This document shows positions 49,897 to 58,883 of a DNA stretch of 64,000 nucleotides, one piece after another. Position 1 is the first letter of the stretch; each line of letters starts with the position of its first letter. The notes beneath the pieces are model-generated. The model was not told the DNA's origin and did not search any database. It worked only from the letters and a program-made list of their open reading frames with translations. This DNA is from Caulobacter sp. (GTDB lineage Bacteria > Pseudomonadota > Alphaproteobacteria > Caulobacterales > Caulobacteraceae), in NCBI RefSeq assembly GCF_017744445.1, contig NZ_JAGIBH010000017.1, positions 1 to 64,000 on the forward strand, in the 5' to 3' direction. The translations under genes were made by a program, and so were the position numbers.

Positions 49897-50529
49897 ATGA
49901 TGCCCTTCATGGACGCCTGGATCGCCGATCTCTTTCGAGTCGCCGCCGACAACGCCGGTTTCGCCGGCGTGGCGCTGTTCGTCTTCACGCTGCTGGAGGC
50001 GCTGCTGGTCGTCGGCCTGCTGATCCCGATCCTGGGCGTGATGCTGGCCGCCGGCGCGCTGATCGCCCAGGGCGTGCTGCATCCCGTCGAAGCCATCCTG
50101 TGGTGCAGCGCCGGCGCGGCCGCCGGTGACGCCGTCTCCTATCTGATGGGCCGAGGCCTGGGCGGCCGTCGCGCCACCCGCTTTCTGTTCGCCGGCAAGC
50201 GCCGCCTGGCCGCCCGCGCCAAGCTGCTGACCCGCCGTCACGGCGTGCTGGCCATCGCCGCCGCCCGTTATCTGGGCCCCGCGCGTCCGTTCATCCCGAT
50301 CCTGGCCGGCGTGTCCCGTTCGGGCGGCTGGAGCTTCCAGGTCGCCAATATCCTGTCCGCCCCGCTTTGGGTGGTCTCGCTGCTGGCCCCCGGCTATCTG
50401 GCCGCCCGGAACTTGCAGATGTTCGGCAGCAACCCGGCCCTGGCCAGCGGCATCGTGCTGGCCGTGATCCTGGCCGTCGGCCTCGTGGCCATGGGCTTCA
50501 AGCGCACCCAGCGCCTGCGGGCTATTTAA
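49897..50529 (+). CDS. DedA family membrane protein
   Basis: The 210-residue protein has the DedA/SNARE-associated fold with about five hydrophobic segments. The characteristic LEALLVVGLLIPILGVMLAAGALIA precedes GAAAGDAVSYLMGRGLG. A basic loop (GKRRLAARAKLLTRR) and R-x3-GPARPFIPILAG follow. DedA proteins are thought to flip undecaprenyl phosphate or phospholipids and to support envelope integrity and drug tolerance. The conserved acidic and Arg positions are visible. A GTG/ATG start at 49897 or the next codon is uncertain by one residue. It is followed by a repeat element. Confidence 0.9.
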   Translation: MMPFMDAWIADLFRVAADNAGFAGVALFVFTLLEALLVVGLLIPILGVMLAAGALIAQGVLHPVEAILWCSAGAAAGDAVSYLMGRGLGGRRATRFLFAGKRRLAARAKLLTRRHGVLAIAAARYLGPARPFIPILAGVSRSGGWSFQVANILSAPLWVVSLLAPGYLAARNLQMFGSNPALASGIVLAVILAVGLVAMGFKRTQRLRAI

Positions 50530-50537
50530 AACCGGCT

Positions 50538-50636
50538 ATCCCCGCGAAGGCGGGGACCCAAGCTGAGCCTGACGGTCGAGCTAGACCACGCCGCATCCTG
50601 AAAATCGGCTTGGATCCCCGCTTTCGCGGGGAAGAT
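50538..50636. repeat. Intergenic inverted-repeat element after dedA
   Basis: The left arm, beginning ATCCCCGCGAAGGCGGGGA (50538 on), and the right arm, ending CCCGCTTTCGCGGGGAAGAT (to 50636), are imperfect complements. Each is an internal CCCCGC/GCGGGG hairpin. The element resembles that at 36219-36346 in its CCCAG/CTGG border sequences. Confidence 0.8.
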
Positions 50637-50652
50637 CGGGCCGTGGGTATAT

Positions 50653-52221
50653 CTATTTAGGGTCAGTCTGCGCCGCCACACTGGCCATCGCGTCCAGCAC
50701 CCGCTTGGCCTGACTGGCCGCCAGCCCGCCATTCGGATCCGCGGAGATCGGCTTCAGCAGCTGATAGGCGGTTGCCGCATCGTCGGCGTAGAGGAAGGCC
50801 ATCGCCGCCACCAGGCGGATCTTCGTCACCTCCGGCGCCAGGGTCACGGCCCGACGCAGCAGCGCGAGCCGCTCTGGCGACGGAGTGTCGCCCTCGGTCA
50901 TGGTCTGGGCCAGCAGGAACAGGGTCTGGTAGTCGTTCGGTTCGGCCGCGTCGGCCTTGCGCAGATAGGCCTCGGACTGGGCCAGCAGCGCCGTGCGGTT
51001 CGCCTTGTCGGCCGCCGCCCGATACAGCTTGCTGGTTCCCATCAGCCGCAGAGCTTGCAGGTTGTCGCCATCCTCGGCCAGCAGCTGCGTCAGCAGCTTC
51101 TCGCCCTTGTCGCGGTCGCCCAGGGTGATCTCGGCCCGCGCCAAGGCCTGGCGACTGTAGCGCTCGTCCGGCCGGCGCGCGGCGGCCTTGCGGATCTTGC
51201 TCAGCAGGTCGGCGCGATCGGGCGCGGCCCCGGTCTTCATCTGCTGCAGCTCGAGGATCAGGTCGTCGGCTCCCGCCGGCATCCTTCGGATCTTGATTGG
51301 CGCTGCCGGGCCGCCGACTCGCGTCAGCGTCGTAACCACCGGCTCCTTGCGCACGAATGCCCGCAAGGCATCGGGCAAAGCCTCTAGCGGCTGACCGAAC
51401 ACCTCCGCCCAGATCGCCTTGGGATCCCCCTCAGCGCCCGCGACACGGTCCAGATAGGTCGCCAGCCGCGCCTTGCGGTCGGGGTCGGCCCACAGGTAGC
51501 GAACCAGCAGGGCCGACTGGGCGTCGAAGCGCTGGCGCTCGGGCAGGCTCCAGGCATCGCCGGTCTCGGCGATGATGTCGGGGATCCGCTCCAGGCCGCG
51601 CATGGCCAGGGCGTCGTCGAACAGGGCCGGCGTGCGGCCGATGGCCAGGGTCTTGGGCTGGATGTCGACGCTGCTGTAATAGATGGCCGCGCCCTTCGTC
51701 AGCCAGCGCGGCTGGCGGAACGGGAAGTTCTCGCTGAAGAAGTGGAAGGCGTAGGCGCCCAGCACCACGTCATCGCCGGCCGTCCAGTCGACCACGCCGA
51801 AGAAGGCGAAGTCATCGCGCACCACCACGGCGAAGATGTCTTCGACCTCGGCCACGTCCAGCGACAGCGCGGTGACCGCCGCGCTGGGCATGAAGCGGCG
51901 ATACTGGGTGTTCATGTTCGCCCCGACCTCGGCCGCGCGAACCAGATAGATCGGAAACTTGCGCGGCGGCGGCCCGTCCTGGCGGCCGTACAGCCCCCGC
52001 AGCAGCTGATCCAGCGCCTCCAGGTCGGCAACCGTCTTGCGCAGGATCTCTGGGTTCTCGTCGGAATAGACGACGACATGCTGGCTCTCGGCCCGCAGCC
52101 ACCGGCCACTGGCCTGGGGCGAGACGACGACGTCGTCGACGGACTGGGCGTGGGCCGGCGCGGCGCCGGCCAGCGCGACCGCCAAGCCACACGCGATCGC
52201 GATGTCTCGAACAGCCGCCAA
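50653..52221 (-). CDS. Exported protein of unknown function with C-terminal TPR-like repeats
   Basis: The 522-residue protein begins with a signal peptide (AVRDIAIACGLAVALAGAAP, cleavage after AHA). The N-terminal half resembles a peptidase-like DUF1570-type region (SQHVVVYSDENPEILRKTVAD, RKFPIYLVRAAEVGA, LTKGAAIYYSSVD), but the expected HExxH zinc motif is replaced by TKGAAIYY. The C-terminal half has TPR-like helix pairs (DERYSRQALARAEITLGD, DNLQALRLMGTSKLY, NDYQTLFLLAQTM). I chose TTG 52221, which gives a clean signal peptide; ATG 52284 adds 21 residues that spoil it. It converges with dedA. Confidence 0.72.
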   Translation of the reverse strand: MAAVRDIAIACGLAVALAGAAPAHAQSVDDVVVSPQASGRWLRAESQHVVVYSDENPEILRKTVADLEALDQLLRGLYGRQDGPPPRKFPIYLVRAAEVGANMNTQYRRFMPSAAVTALSLDVAEVEDIFAVVVRDDFAFFGVVDWTAGDDVVLGAYAFHFFSENFPFRQPRWLTKGAAIYYSSVDIQPKTLAIGRTPALFDDALAMRGLERIPDIIAETGDAWSLPERQRFDAQSALLVRYLWADPDRKARLATYLDRVAGAEGDPKAIWAEVFGQPLEALPDALRAFVRKEPVVTTLTRVGGPAAPIKIRRMPAGADDLILELQQMKTGAAPDRADLLSKIRKAAARRPDERYSRQALARAEITLGDRDKGEKLLTQLLAEDGDNLQALRLMGTSKLYRAAADKANRTALLAQSEAYLRKADAAEPNDYQTLFLLAQTMTEGDTPSPERLALLRRAVTLAPEVTKIRLVAAMAFLYADDAATAYQLLKPISADPNGGLAASQAKRVLDAMASVAAQTDPK

Positions 52222-52293
52222 ACCTGGTCCCCCACAGACTCCCTGCGGAAGAGATAGGCCAAGGCCGCACAAAACGGATGTCATACGCGCAAA

Positions 52294-52321
52294 GAAAAAG
52301 GCCGGAGCTTTCGCTCCAGCC
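52294..52321 (-). terminator. Intrinsic terminator after ndk
   Basis: A 9-bp stem (52300-52308 with 52313-52321, one G-U pair) has a GAAA loop on the minus strand and is followed by TTTTTCTTT. It lies 26 bases beyond the ndk stop and upstream of the TPR-like gene. Confidence 0.88.
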
Positions 52322-52347
52322 TCTTCCTGTCGATAAGGCGGAAAGCC

Positions 52348-52767
52348 TTAGCCGACGATTTCTTCTTCGGTGAAGAACTGGGCGATTTCGATGCCCGCGT
52401 TCTCCAGGCTGTCCGAGCCGTGGACCGAGTTTTCGCCGATCGACAGGGCGAATTGCTTGCGGATGGTGCCTTCGTCGGCGTTGGCCGGGTTGGTGGCGCC
52501 CATGACTTCGCGGTACTTGGCCACGGCGTTGTCGCCCTGCAGCACTTGGACGACGACCGGCTCGGCGGTCATCTGCGCGACGAGTTCGCCGTAGAACGGA
52601 CGCTCGGCGTGCACTTCGTAGAACTTCTTGGCTTGGGCTTCGGTCAGCTTCACGCGACGCTGAGCGACGATGCGCAGGCCGGCGGCCTCGATCACGGCGT
52701 TGACGGCGCCGGTCAGGTTGCGGCGGGTGGCGTCCGGCTTGATGATCGAGAAGGTGCGTTCGGTCAC
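52348..52767 (-). CDS. ndk: Nucleoside diphosphate kinase (Ndk)
   Basis: Ndk moves the gamma-phosphate between nucleoside di- and triphosphates through a phosphohistidine. The 139-residue protein starts [19 protein letters not shown] after a GTG at 52767. It has the active site [18 protein letters not shown] and the catalytic His in NSVHGSDS. The long open frame through this region to 54450 is an antisense shadow of the ABC-F gene. It is divergent from the ABC-F gene across 96 bases. Confidence 0.96.
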   Translation of the reverse strand: MTERTFSIIKPDATRRNLTGAVNAVIEAAGLRIVAQRRVKLTEAQAKKFYEVHAERPFYGELVAQMTAEPVVVQVLQGDNAVAKYREVMGATNPANADEGTIRKQFALSIGENSVHGSDSLENAGIEIAQFFTEEEIVG

Positions 52768-52863
52768 GGTAGTGATCTCACAGAAAAGTTGTGAATTGGG
52801 AGGTTGCGGGCTTATAGCCGTGCGCCTCCTCCCCGCCAACCCCGCCGCGTAACCTTCACGAAA

Positions 52864-54729
52864 ATGCTTCAGATCAACGACCTGACGTTCAGCGCCTGGG
52901 GACGGAAGTTCTTCGACCATGCCAGCGTAAGCCTGCCGCCCGGCTCCAAGGTCGGCCTGATCGGGCGCAACGGCGTGGGCAAGTCCACCCTGTTCAAGCT
53001 GATCCTGGGTCACCTGGCCGTCAGCGACGATGAAATCAGCCTGCCCAAGACCGCCAAGATCGGTTCGGTGGACCAGGAACACCCGGCCACGCCCTTTACC
53101 CTCTTGGAGACGGTGCTGGAGGCCGACGAGGAGCGTCACAGCCTGCTGACGCGGCTGGAGACCGCCGATCCCGAGGAGATGGGCGAGATCTGGGCCCGGT
53201 TGATCGAAATCGATTCCGACGCCGCCCCGTCCAAGGCCTCGGAAATCCTGGTGGGTCTGGGCTTCACCCAGGACGATCTGGCGCGGCCGATGAGCGAGTT
53301 CTCGGGCGGCTGGCGCATGCGCGTGGCCCTGGCCGCGGCGCTGTTCGCCGAGCCGGACATGTTGCTGCTGGACGAACCGACCAACTATCTCGACCTGGAA
53401 GGCGCGCTGTGGCTGGAGGCCCGCCTTCAGAAGTATCCGCACACCGCCCTGATCGTCAGCCACGACCGCGAGCTGCTCAACAACAGCTGCACGCACATGC
53501 TGCACCTGGCGAACGGCAAGCTGGAACTCTACACCGGCGGCTACGACGACTTCGAGAAGCGCCGCGCCGAGAAGGCCCGCCTGCAGCTGTCGGCCAAGGC
53601 CAAGCAGGACGCCGAGCGCGCCCACCTGCAGGCCTTCGTCGACCGCTTCAAGGCCAAAGCCTCGAAAGCCGCCCAGGCCCAGTCGCGCATGAAGCGCCTG
53701 GCCAAGATGGAGCCGGTGGCCACCACCATCGAGGAGCGCGTCGCGCCCTTCACCCTGCCCTCGCCGCCCAAGCCCTTGCCGCCGCCGCTGATCCGGCTGG
53801 AGAAGGCGTTCGTCGGCTATGAGGCCGACCGCGCGATCCTCAAGAACCTCAACCTGCGCATGGACCTGGACGACCGCATCGGTCTCTTGGGCGTCAACGG
53901 CGCGGGCAAGTCGACCTTCGCCAAGATGATCGCCGGCGCCCTGGGCGTGCAGAAGGGCGAGTTCCACCGCGACAAGAAGATGAAGGTCGGCTGGTTCCAC
54001 CAGCACCAGATCGAGGCGATGGATCCCAACGACACCCCGCTGGAGATCATCCGCCGGGCGATGCCGGAAGCGTCGGAAAGCTCGCGCCGCTCGAAGCTGG
54101 CGCAGTTCGGCCTGGGTTTCGAGAAGCAGGAGACCAAGGTCGACGCGCTGTCGGGCGGCGAACGGGCCCGCCTGCTGCTGAACCTGGTGGCGATGGACGC
54201 GCCACACATGCTCATCCTCGACGAGCCGACCAACCACTTGGATATCGACAGCCGCCGGGCCCTGCTGGACGCGCTGAACGACTATATGGGCGCGGTGATC
54301 CTGATCACCCACGACCGCTCGCTGATGGAGCTGGTCGCCGACCGCCTGTGGCTGGCCGCCGACGGCACGGTGAAGCCCTTCGACGGCGACATGGACGACT
54401 ACGCCAAGTTCGTGCTGGACCGCGCCAAGCTGGCGGTGAAGCCAACCCAAGTGGCGCGCGAGCCGGTGGCCGCCGCCGCTCCGGCGCCGAAGAAGGTCGC
54501 TGTCGAGCCTCTGCGTCGCAAGGTCGAGGCGGCCGAGCAGGTCATGAACCGCGCCACCCGTAACCTGGCCGAACTGGACGCCCAGCTCGAGGATCCCGAC
54601 CTCTACGTCAAGAACCCGGCCAAGGTCGCCGAGCTGACCAAGCGGCGCGAAAATGCCAAGTCCAAGCTGGACGAGGCCGAGGAAGCGTGGATGACCCTGG
54701 CCGAAGAGCTAGCCGACGCCGAAGCGTGA
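52864..54729 (+). CDS. ABC-F family ATPase
   Basis: The 621-residue protein has two ABC domains and no membrane segment, as in ABC-F ribosome-associated factors such as Uup, YheS and EttA. The first domain has Walker [13 protein letters not shown] and signature [12 protein letters not shown]. The second has [12 protein letters not shown] and [13 protein letters not shown]. Between them lies the charged linker (about 230-300). The C-terminal coiled coil of about 70 residues ([20 protein letters not shown]) resembles Uup/YheS. The start is ATG 52864; an upstream open stretch is not conserved. The EQ2-type Glu residues of Walker B are present. Confidence 0.92.
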   Translation: MLQINDLTFSAWGRKFFDHASVSLPPGSKVGLIGRNGVGKSTLFKLILGHLAVSDDEISLPKTAKIGSVDQEHPATPFTLLETVLEADEERHSLLTRLETADPEEMGEIWARLIEIDSDAAPSKASEILVGLGFTQDDLARPMSEFSGGWRMRVALAAALFAEPDMLLLDEPTNYLDLEGALWLEARLQKYPHTALIVSHDRELLNNSCTHMLHLANGKLELYTGGYDDFEKRRAEKARLQLSAKAKQDAERAHLQAFVDRFKAKASKAAQAQSRMKRLAKMEPVATTIEERVAPFTLPSPPKPLPPPLIRLEKAFVGYEADRAILKNLNLRMDLDDRIGLLGVNGAGKSTFAKMIAGALGVQKGEFHRDKKMKVGWFHQHQIEAMDPNDTPLEIIRRAMPEASESSRRSKLAQFGLGFEKQETKVDALSGGERARLLLNLVAMDAPHMLILDEPTNHLDIDSRRALLDALNDYMGAVILITHDRSLMELVADRLWLAADGTVKPFDGDMDDYAKFVLDRAKLAVKPTQVAREPVAAAAPAPKKVAVEPLRRKVEAAEQVMNRATRNLAELDAQLEDPDLYVKNPAKVAELTKRRENAKSKLDEAEEAWMTLAEELADAEA

Positions 54730-54807
54730 CCGTACAGGTTTAGGGTAAACGGCTGTGAACCAAGAAGTTTAGCGCTTCCGCGACACCTGCGGGCGCATGG
54801 TGCGCTC

Positions 54808-55209
54808 ATGAGTAGCGCCCATCCCCGCAACCACGTCGTGGCCAATCCGGAAGGATTGTCCTCGTCGGTCGTCCTCGAGGCGTTCGCCGAATGGGTGAAC
54901 GACCGGATCGGCGAAGCCATGCGGATCGAGATGGACCTGGCCTTCCGCGACCGCCCGTTCGACATCGAAATCGGCCGCGTCCCGGCCCTGGTTGGCTGGG
55001 AGCACAAGTTCATCCAGCCCGGCGCGCCCGCGCCCAAGGGCAAGATGTGGACGGTCTATCGCCTGCACGCCCAGGACGGCCGCCCCGCGCACCTGCCGCA
55101 ATCGGGCGACCTGGTCGAAGACCTGACGCCGCTGCTGGGCGAGCTGGGCTATCTGGGCGTGTTCGAGGACGGCGTGGCGATGTTCCCGGGCGTCGGGAAG
55201 CGAAAATAA
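54808..55209 (+). CDS. Hypothetical protein, 133 residues
   Basis: I do not recognise this protein. It has no signal or membrane helix, is acidic overall, and contains regular segments AFAEWVNDRIGEAMRIEMDL and EDLTPLLGELGYLGVFED. It starts at ATG 54808 after a gap of 78 bases from the ABC-F gene and converges with the LysR gene, with one base between the stops. Codon use is normal for the genome. It is probably expressed from its own promoter. Confidence 0.72.
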   Translation: MSSAHPRNHVVANPEGLSSSVVLEAFAEWVNDRIGEAMRIEMDLAFRDRPFDIEIGRVPALVGWEHKFIQPGAPAPKGKMWTVYRLHAQDGRPAHLPQSGDLVEDLTPLLGELGYLGVFEDGVAMFPGVGKRK

Positions 55210-55210
55210 G

Positions 55211-56116
55211 TCAGCGATCCCAAGGCGGCGTTCCCTTGAACGCCTCGGCCAGGAAATCCACCATCAGGCGCACCTTGGCCGACAGGTGCCTGCGGCTGGG
55301 ATAGACCGCCAGCACGTCGATGTCGGGCAGGCTCCAGTCCGGCAGCAGGCGCACCAGCTTTCCGCTGCGCAGATCGTCTCCGATGATGAAGGTCGGCTGC
55401 CAGATCACGCCTTGGCCGGCCAGCGCCGCCGCACGGGTCGTGTCGCCATTGTTAGAGTACATGACCGGCTGCATCCGTACGACCGCTTGGCGGCCATCCG
55501 TGTGGGTCAGTCCCCAATCCTGCGCCATGGCCGTGTAGCTGTAGGCCAGGCAGCGGTGCGCCCCGAGTTTGTCGGGCGTCGTCGGCGTGCCGTGCGCTTT
55601 CAGATACTCCGGCGAAGCGCAGACGATGTTGCGCGAGGTCGCCAGCTTGCGGGCCACGTGGGTCTGCGAGCCGCCACGCGAGATGCGGATGGCCAGGTCG
55701 TAGCCCTCCTCCACCAGGTCGACGACGCGGTCGGACAGGCTGATCTCCAGCTCGACCTTCGGGTGGCGGGCCATGAACTGCGGCCACAGGCCCGCCAGGT
55801 GTCGGACGCCGAAGCTGAGCGGCGCGTTGATCCGCAAACGGCCGCGCGGCTCGGCGACATTGGCCGAGGCGGCGGCTTCGGCTTCGGCGATCTCGTCCAG
55901 GATGGCGCGGGCGCGTTCGTAGAGCGCCTCGCCGGCTTCGGTCAGCGACAGCCGCCGCGAGGTGCGGTTCAGCAGGCGCGCGCCCAGATGCGCCTCCAGC
56001 TCGTTGACGTAGCGGGTGACATTGGCCGGCGAGGTGTCCAGCGCTTCGGCCGCCTTGGCGAAGCCGCCGCGGCCGACCACGGTCGTGAAGACCTCGAACG
56101 CACGCAGCCGATCCAT
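55211..56116 (-). CDS. LysR-family transcriptional regulator, divergent from an SDR gene
   Basis: The 301-residue protein has a LysR helix-turn-helix (FEVFTTVVGRGGFAKAAEAL, then SPANVTRYVNELEAHLGARL) and a substrate-binding domain ending in LVRLLPDWSLPDIDVLAVYPS. The spacing WLRINAPLSFGVRHLAGLWPQF is typical of the CrgA/AaeR type. It reads away from the short-chain dehydrogenase gene at 56252. A dyad in the 135-base gap may be its binding site. Confidence 0.92.
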   Translation of the reverse strand: MDRLRAFEVFTTVVGRGGFAKAAEALDTSPANVTRYVNELEAHLGARLLNRTSRRLSLTEAGEALYERARAILDEIAEAEAAASANVAEPRGRLRINAPLSFGVRHLAGLWPQFMARHPKVELEISLSDRVVDLVEEGYDLAIRISRGGSQTHVARKLATSRNIVCASPEYLKAHGTPTTPDKLGAHRCLAYSYTAMAQDWGLTHTDGRQAVVRMQPVMYSNNGDTTRAAALAGQGVIWQPTFIIGDDLRSGKLVRLLPDWSLPDIDVLAVYPSRRHLSAKVRLMVDFLAEAFKGTPPWDR

Positions 56117-56140
56117 GCTCGCCCCATCATTCCGAAAAGC

Positions 56141-56173
56141 TGAATGATAAGTACTGTTTCATCCTATCGTTCA
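56141..56173. promoter_or_regulatory. Inverted repeat between the LysR and SDR genes
   Basis: TGAATGATA (56141-56149) and TATCGTTCA (56165-56173) are complementary at eight of nine positions with a 15-base spacer. The dyad lies in the shared promoter region, 24 bases before the LysR start. LysR regulators usually bind such imperfect dyads of the T-N11-A sort. Confidence 0.55.
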
Positions 56174-56251
56174 AGGGGCGTGCGGAGCCTAAATCACCGT
56201 CACTGACCGACGCGCGGTGCGACGGCCCGTCAAACGGAAAGGTTCACTGAC

Positions 56252-57001
56252 ATGTCCCGCCTCGCCAACAAGACCATCCTGATCACCGGCGGCACCACCG
56301 GCATCGGCTTCGCCGCCGCCCAGCGCGCGATCGAAGAAGGCGCCAAGGTCGCCATCACCGGCGCCAACGCCCAGCGCCTGGAAGAAGCCAAGGCCGCGCT
56401 CGGTGGTGACGTCGTCGCCATCCTGGCCGATGCCGGCGACGTGGCGGCTCAAGCCGACATCGCCAAGCAGGTCGAAGCCGCCTTCGGCAAGCTGGACGCC
56501 GTCTTCGTCAATGCCGGCATCGCCCCGTTCGGCCCGCTGGAAAGCTGGACCGAGGAGACCTTCGACCGCGCCATCGGCGTCAATCTGAAGGGCCCGCTGT
56601 TCCTGGTCCAGGCCCTGGCCCCGATCCTGAGCAACCCGGCCTCGATCGTCTTCAACGGCTCGATCAACGCCCATATCGGCATGCCCAATTCCAGCGTCTA
56701 CGCCGCCAGCAAGGCCGGCCTGATCTCGCTGGCCCGCACCCTATCGGGCGAGCTGATCGGCCGCGGGATCCGGGTCAATGTCATCAGCCCCGGGCCGGTG
56801 AGCACGCCGCTCTACGGTAAGCTCGGCCTCGATAGCGCCCAACTGGACGCCATGTCGGCCGGCATCCTGGCCAACCTGCCCGCCGGCCGCTTCGGCGAGC
56901 CCAAGGAGATCGCCGACGCGGTGGTGTTCCTGGCCTCGGACGAGAGCCGCTTCACGGTGGGCAGCGAGCTGATCATCGATGGCGGGATGAGCACCCTCTG
57001 A
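56252..57001 (+). CDS. Short-chain dehydrogenase/reductase (SDR)
   Basis: The 249-residue protein is a classical SDR oxidoreductase. It has the cofactor motif TGGTTGIGFAA (TGxxxGxG), NAG in FVNAGIAPFGPL, the catalytic triad Ser in FNGSINAH and YxxxK in YAASKAGLI, and the C-terminal FTVGSELIIDGGM. The substrate is unknown. The N-terminal beta strand precedes ITGGTTGIG, which fits NADP(H) or NAD(H) binding. It is divergent from the LysR gene and is its likely target. A repeat element follows. Confidence 0.92.
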   Translation: MSRLANKTILITGGTTGIGFAAAQRAIEEGAKVAITGANAQRLEEAKAALGGDVVAILADAGDVAAQADIAKQVEAAFGKLDAVFVNAGIAPFGPLESWTEETFDRAIGVNLKGPLFLVQALAPILSNPASIVFNGSINAHIGMPNSSVYAASKAGLISLARTLSGELIGRGIRVNVISPGPVSTPLYGKLGLDSAQLDAMSAGILANLPAGRFGEPKEIADAVVFLASDESRFTVGSELIIDGGMSTL

Positions 57002-57004
57002 AAA

Positions 57005-57106
57005 CTGTCATCCCGGCCAAGCGCGCAGCGCGCCGAGCCGGGACCGCCGGAAGCTCCGAGCTTGTTGCGGTCCCGGCTCTTCGCTTCGCTGCGGCCGGGA
57101 TGACAG
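57005..57106. repeat. Intergenic inverted-repeat element after the SDR gene
   Basis: The arms CTGTCATCCCGGCC (57005-57018) and GGCCGGGATGACAG (57093-57106) are perfect. An inner GAGCCGGGACCGC pairs with GCGGTCCCGGCTC. The sequence is closely similar in order to the element at 62272-62373, so the two are one family. Confidence 0.88.
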
Positions 57107-57109
57107 GTT

Positions 57110-58801
57110 CTATTTGGCCGGCGTGAGCTTGATCGCCGACACCGTCGCCGCTCCCGTCGACTCCACCACCAGCGTATTGGTCCCTGCCATCAGGCTGACG
57201 ATCGCGCCGCTCTTGACCGCCGCGCCGCCGTTGACCGCGACCTCCATCGGCCCCTCGCCCACCAGGCTAACCGCGTAGCGCCCCGCCGTCGCCGAGACCG
57301 TGTAGCGCAGCCATTCGCCGGCCGTGAAGTCGGTGACCTTCAGCGCCCCGTCCGCCGACCGCTCCAGATCCACCCCGTCGTTGCGTCCCGCCCGCCCCTT
57401 GTTCCAGGGCGTGCGCTGGCCGCCGGTCGAGACGTGGTAGTTGGCCGCGTCCGCGTCGGCATAGGCCGCGCCGATGACGCCCAGATCGTACTGCCAGGCC
57501 GGGATGGTCGCGCCCTTGGCCCCGACCACGTGCTTTCTGAAAGGGCGCGTCGTCGCATCGTGCGGCTGGCGGAACATGGCGTCGATGACGTCCGGATGGG
57601 CCTCGTTGTTCTCGAAGCGAACGTCGTGCGAAGCCACCTTCATCAGCACCGAATAGGCCTTGTCCGCGCTCACGGGCGTCTTGGCCTCGCCCGTCAAGGT
57701 CGCGACCACATCGTCATAGGCCGGGTCGACCTTGATCTCGAGCGGCTGGTTGAAGCCGATCTTCTTCAGCGGCCAGAACGCCCAGCCGATCTCGTGCTTT
57801 TCGACCAGACGGATGGCGTCGGCGAACCAGACGTTGGAGTTCTCGCCGCTCTCGCCCAGCCACAGCGGCAGGCCCGTCTGCTCGCGCAGCTTCAGGTGCT
57901 GCTCGATCGAGGCGTCGTCGTTGACGTTCCAGTACTTGTGGAAGCTGAGCGCCATGTTGGCGTCCCAGGGCTTTGGCATGCCCTTGTAATTGTTGCCCCA
58001 GCAATTGCCCTCGATGATGATCATGTGGCGCGGGTCGATCGCGCGGATCGCGGCCGTGGCTTCCTGGTAGAAACTCCACAGCTTGTCCTGCTTCTCGTCC
58101 TTGCAGCCGTTCTTGTTGCCGGAGCCATCGAAGTCCCAGTTGGGCTCATTCAGCAGGTCGTAGGCCCCGATCATCGGCTCGTCCTTGTAGCGGGCGGCCA
58201 GTTTCTTCCAGAGTTCGATGGTCTTGCGCCGCGCCTCGGGGCTGTCCCACAGCGAGGGCTTGGCCGGATCGCGGTCGGCGATCGGCAGGTCGTTGCCCTG
58301 GCCGCTGGGCGCGGCGTGCAGGTCGAGGATCAGGTAGATGCCGTTGGCCTTGCTCCAGGCCAGCAGGTCGTCGATCCGCTTGAAGCCGTCCTCATGCCAG
58401 GTGTCGACGCCCGCCTTGGGCTCCTGGTCGACCGGCAGGGTCAAGAGGTCGTAGTGCATCGGCAGGCGCACGGAGTTGAAACCCCAGGCCGCCATCGCGT
58501 CGATGTCAGCCTTGGTGGTGTGGTTGTCGAGCCAGGCCTTATGGATCGCCTGCTGGCGCGCGGGGCCGACCAAGTCGGCGATCTTGCCCTGGATGACGTG
58601 CTGCTGGCCCAGCTTGGACAGGCGCAGCATGTAGCCCTCCTGCAGCATCCAGCCGCCCAGGCCCATGCCGCGCAGGATCACCTGTTGGCCGGTCTCGTCG
58701 ACAATGCGGGCGTCTTTTGCCTTCAGCCAACCTTCGGCCGATGCGGTGGTGGTGGCGAGGAGTGCGAGCGCGGCAGCGCCCATCGCGAGCCAGGACTTCA
58801 T
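57110..58801 (-). CDS. Secreted glycoside hydrolase family 5 with C-terminal carbohydrate-binding-like domain
   Basis: The 563-residue protein has a signal peptide (about 1-22, ASAEG) and a GH5 TIM barrel (about 30-375). The acid/base Glu lies in YDLLNEPNWD and the nucleophile Glu in LWLGESGENSN. A further beta-rich domain follows (about 440-563, GEWLRYTVSATAGRYAVS and the TLVVES strand), looking like a CBM6/CBM35-type module. It probably acts on beta-1,4- or beta-1,3-glucans or mannan; which cannot be told. It is alone on the minus strand, just beyond a repeat element. Confidence 0.9.
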   Translation of the reverse strand: MKSWLAMGAAALALLATTTASAEGWLKAKDARIVDETGQQVILRGMGLGGWMLQEGYMLRLSKLGQQHVIQGKIADLVGPARQQAIHKAWLDNHTTKADIDAMAAWGFNSVRLPMHYDLLTLPVDQEPKAGVDTWHEDGFKRIDDLLAWSKANGIYLILDLHAAPSGQGNDLPIADRDPAKPSLWDSPEARRKTIELWKKLAARYKDEPMIGAYDLLNEPNWDFDGSGNKNGCKDEKQDKLWSFYQEATAAIRAIDPRHMIIIEGNCWGNNYKGMPKPWDANMALSFHKYWNVNDDASIEQHLKLREQTGLPLWLGESGENSNVWFADAIRLVEKHEIGWAFWPLKKIGFNQPLEIKVDPAYDDVVATLTGEAKTPVSADKAYSVLMKVASHDVRFENNEAHPDVIDAMFRQPHDATTRPFRKHVVGAKGATIPAWQYDLGVIGAAYADADAANYHVSTGGQRTPWNKGRAGRNDGVDLERSADGALKVTDFTAGEWLRYTVSATAGRYAVSLVGEGPMEVAVNGGAAVKSGAIVSLMAGTNTLVVESTGAATVSAIKLTPAK

Positions 58802-58883
58802 GAGACGGCCTCCCTAGAGGTCGCCTCTCAACGGGCGACGCTTACTGGTATGACCAATTCCTGGCGCAGAATGACAACGTTGT

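Noticed and set aside
52348-54450. 700-codon minus-strand open frame ending in ndk
   Set aside because: Only its last 139 codons are ndk; the rest is antisense to the ABC-F gene. The true start is GTG 52767.
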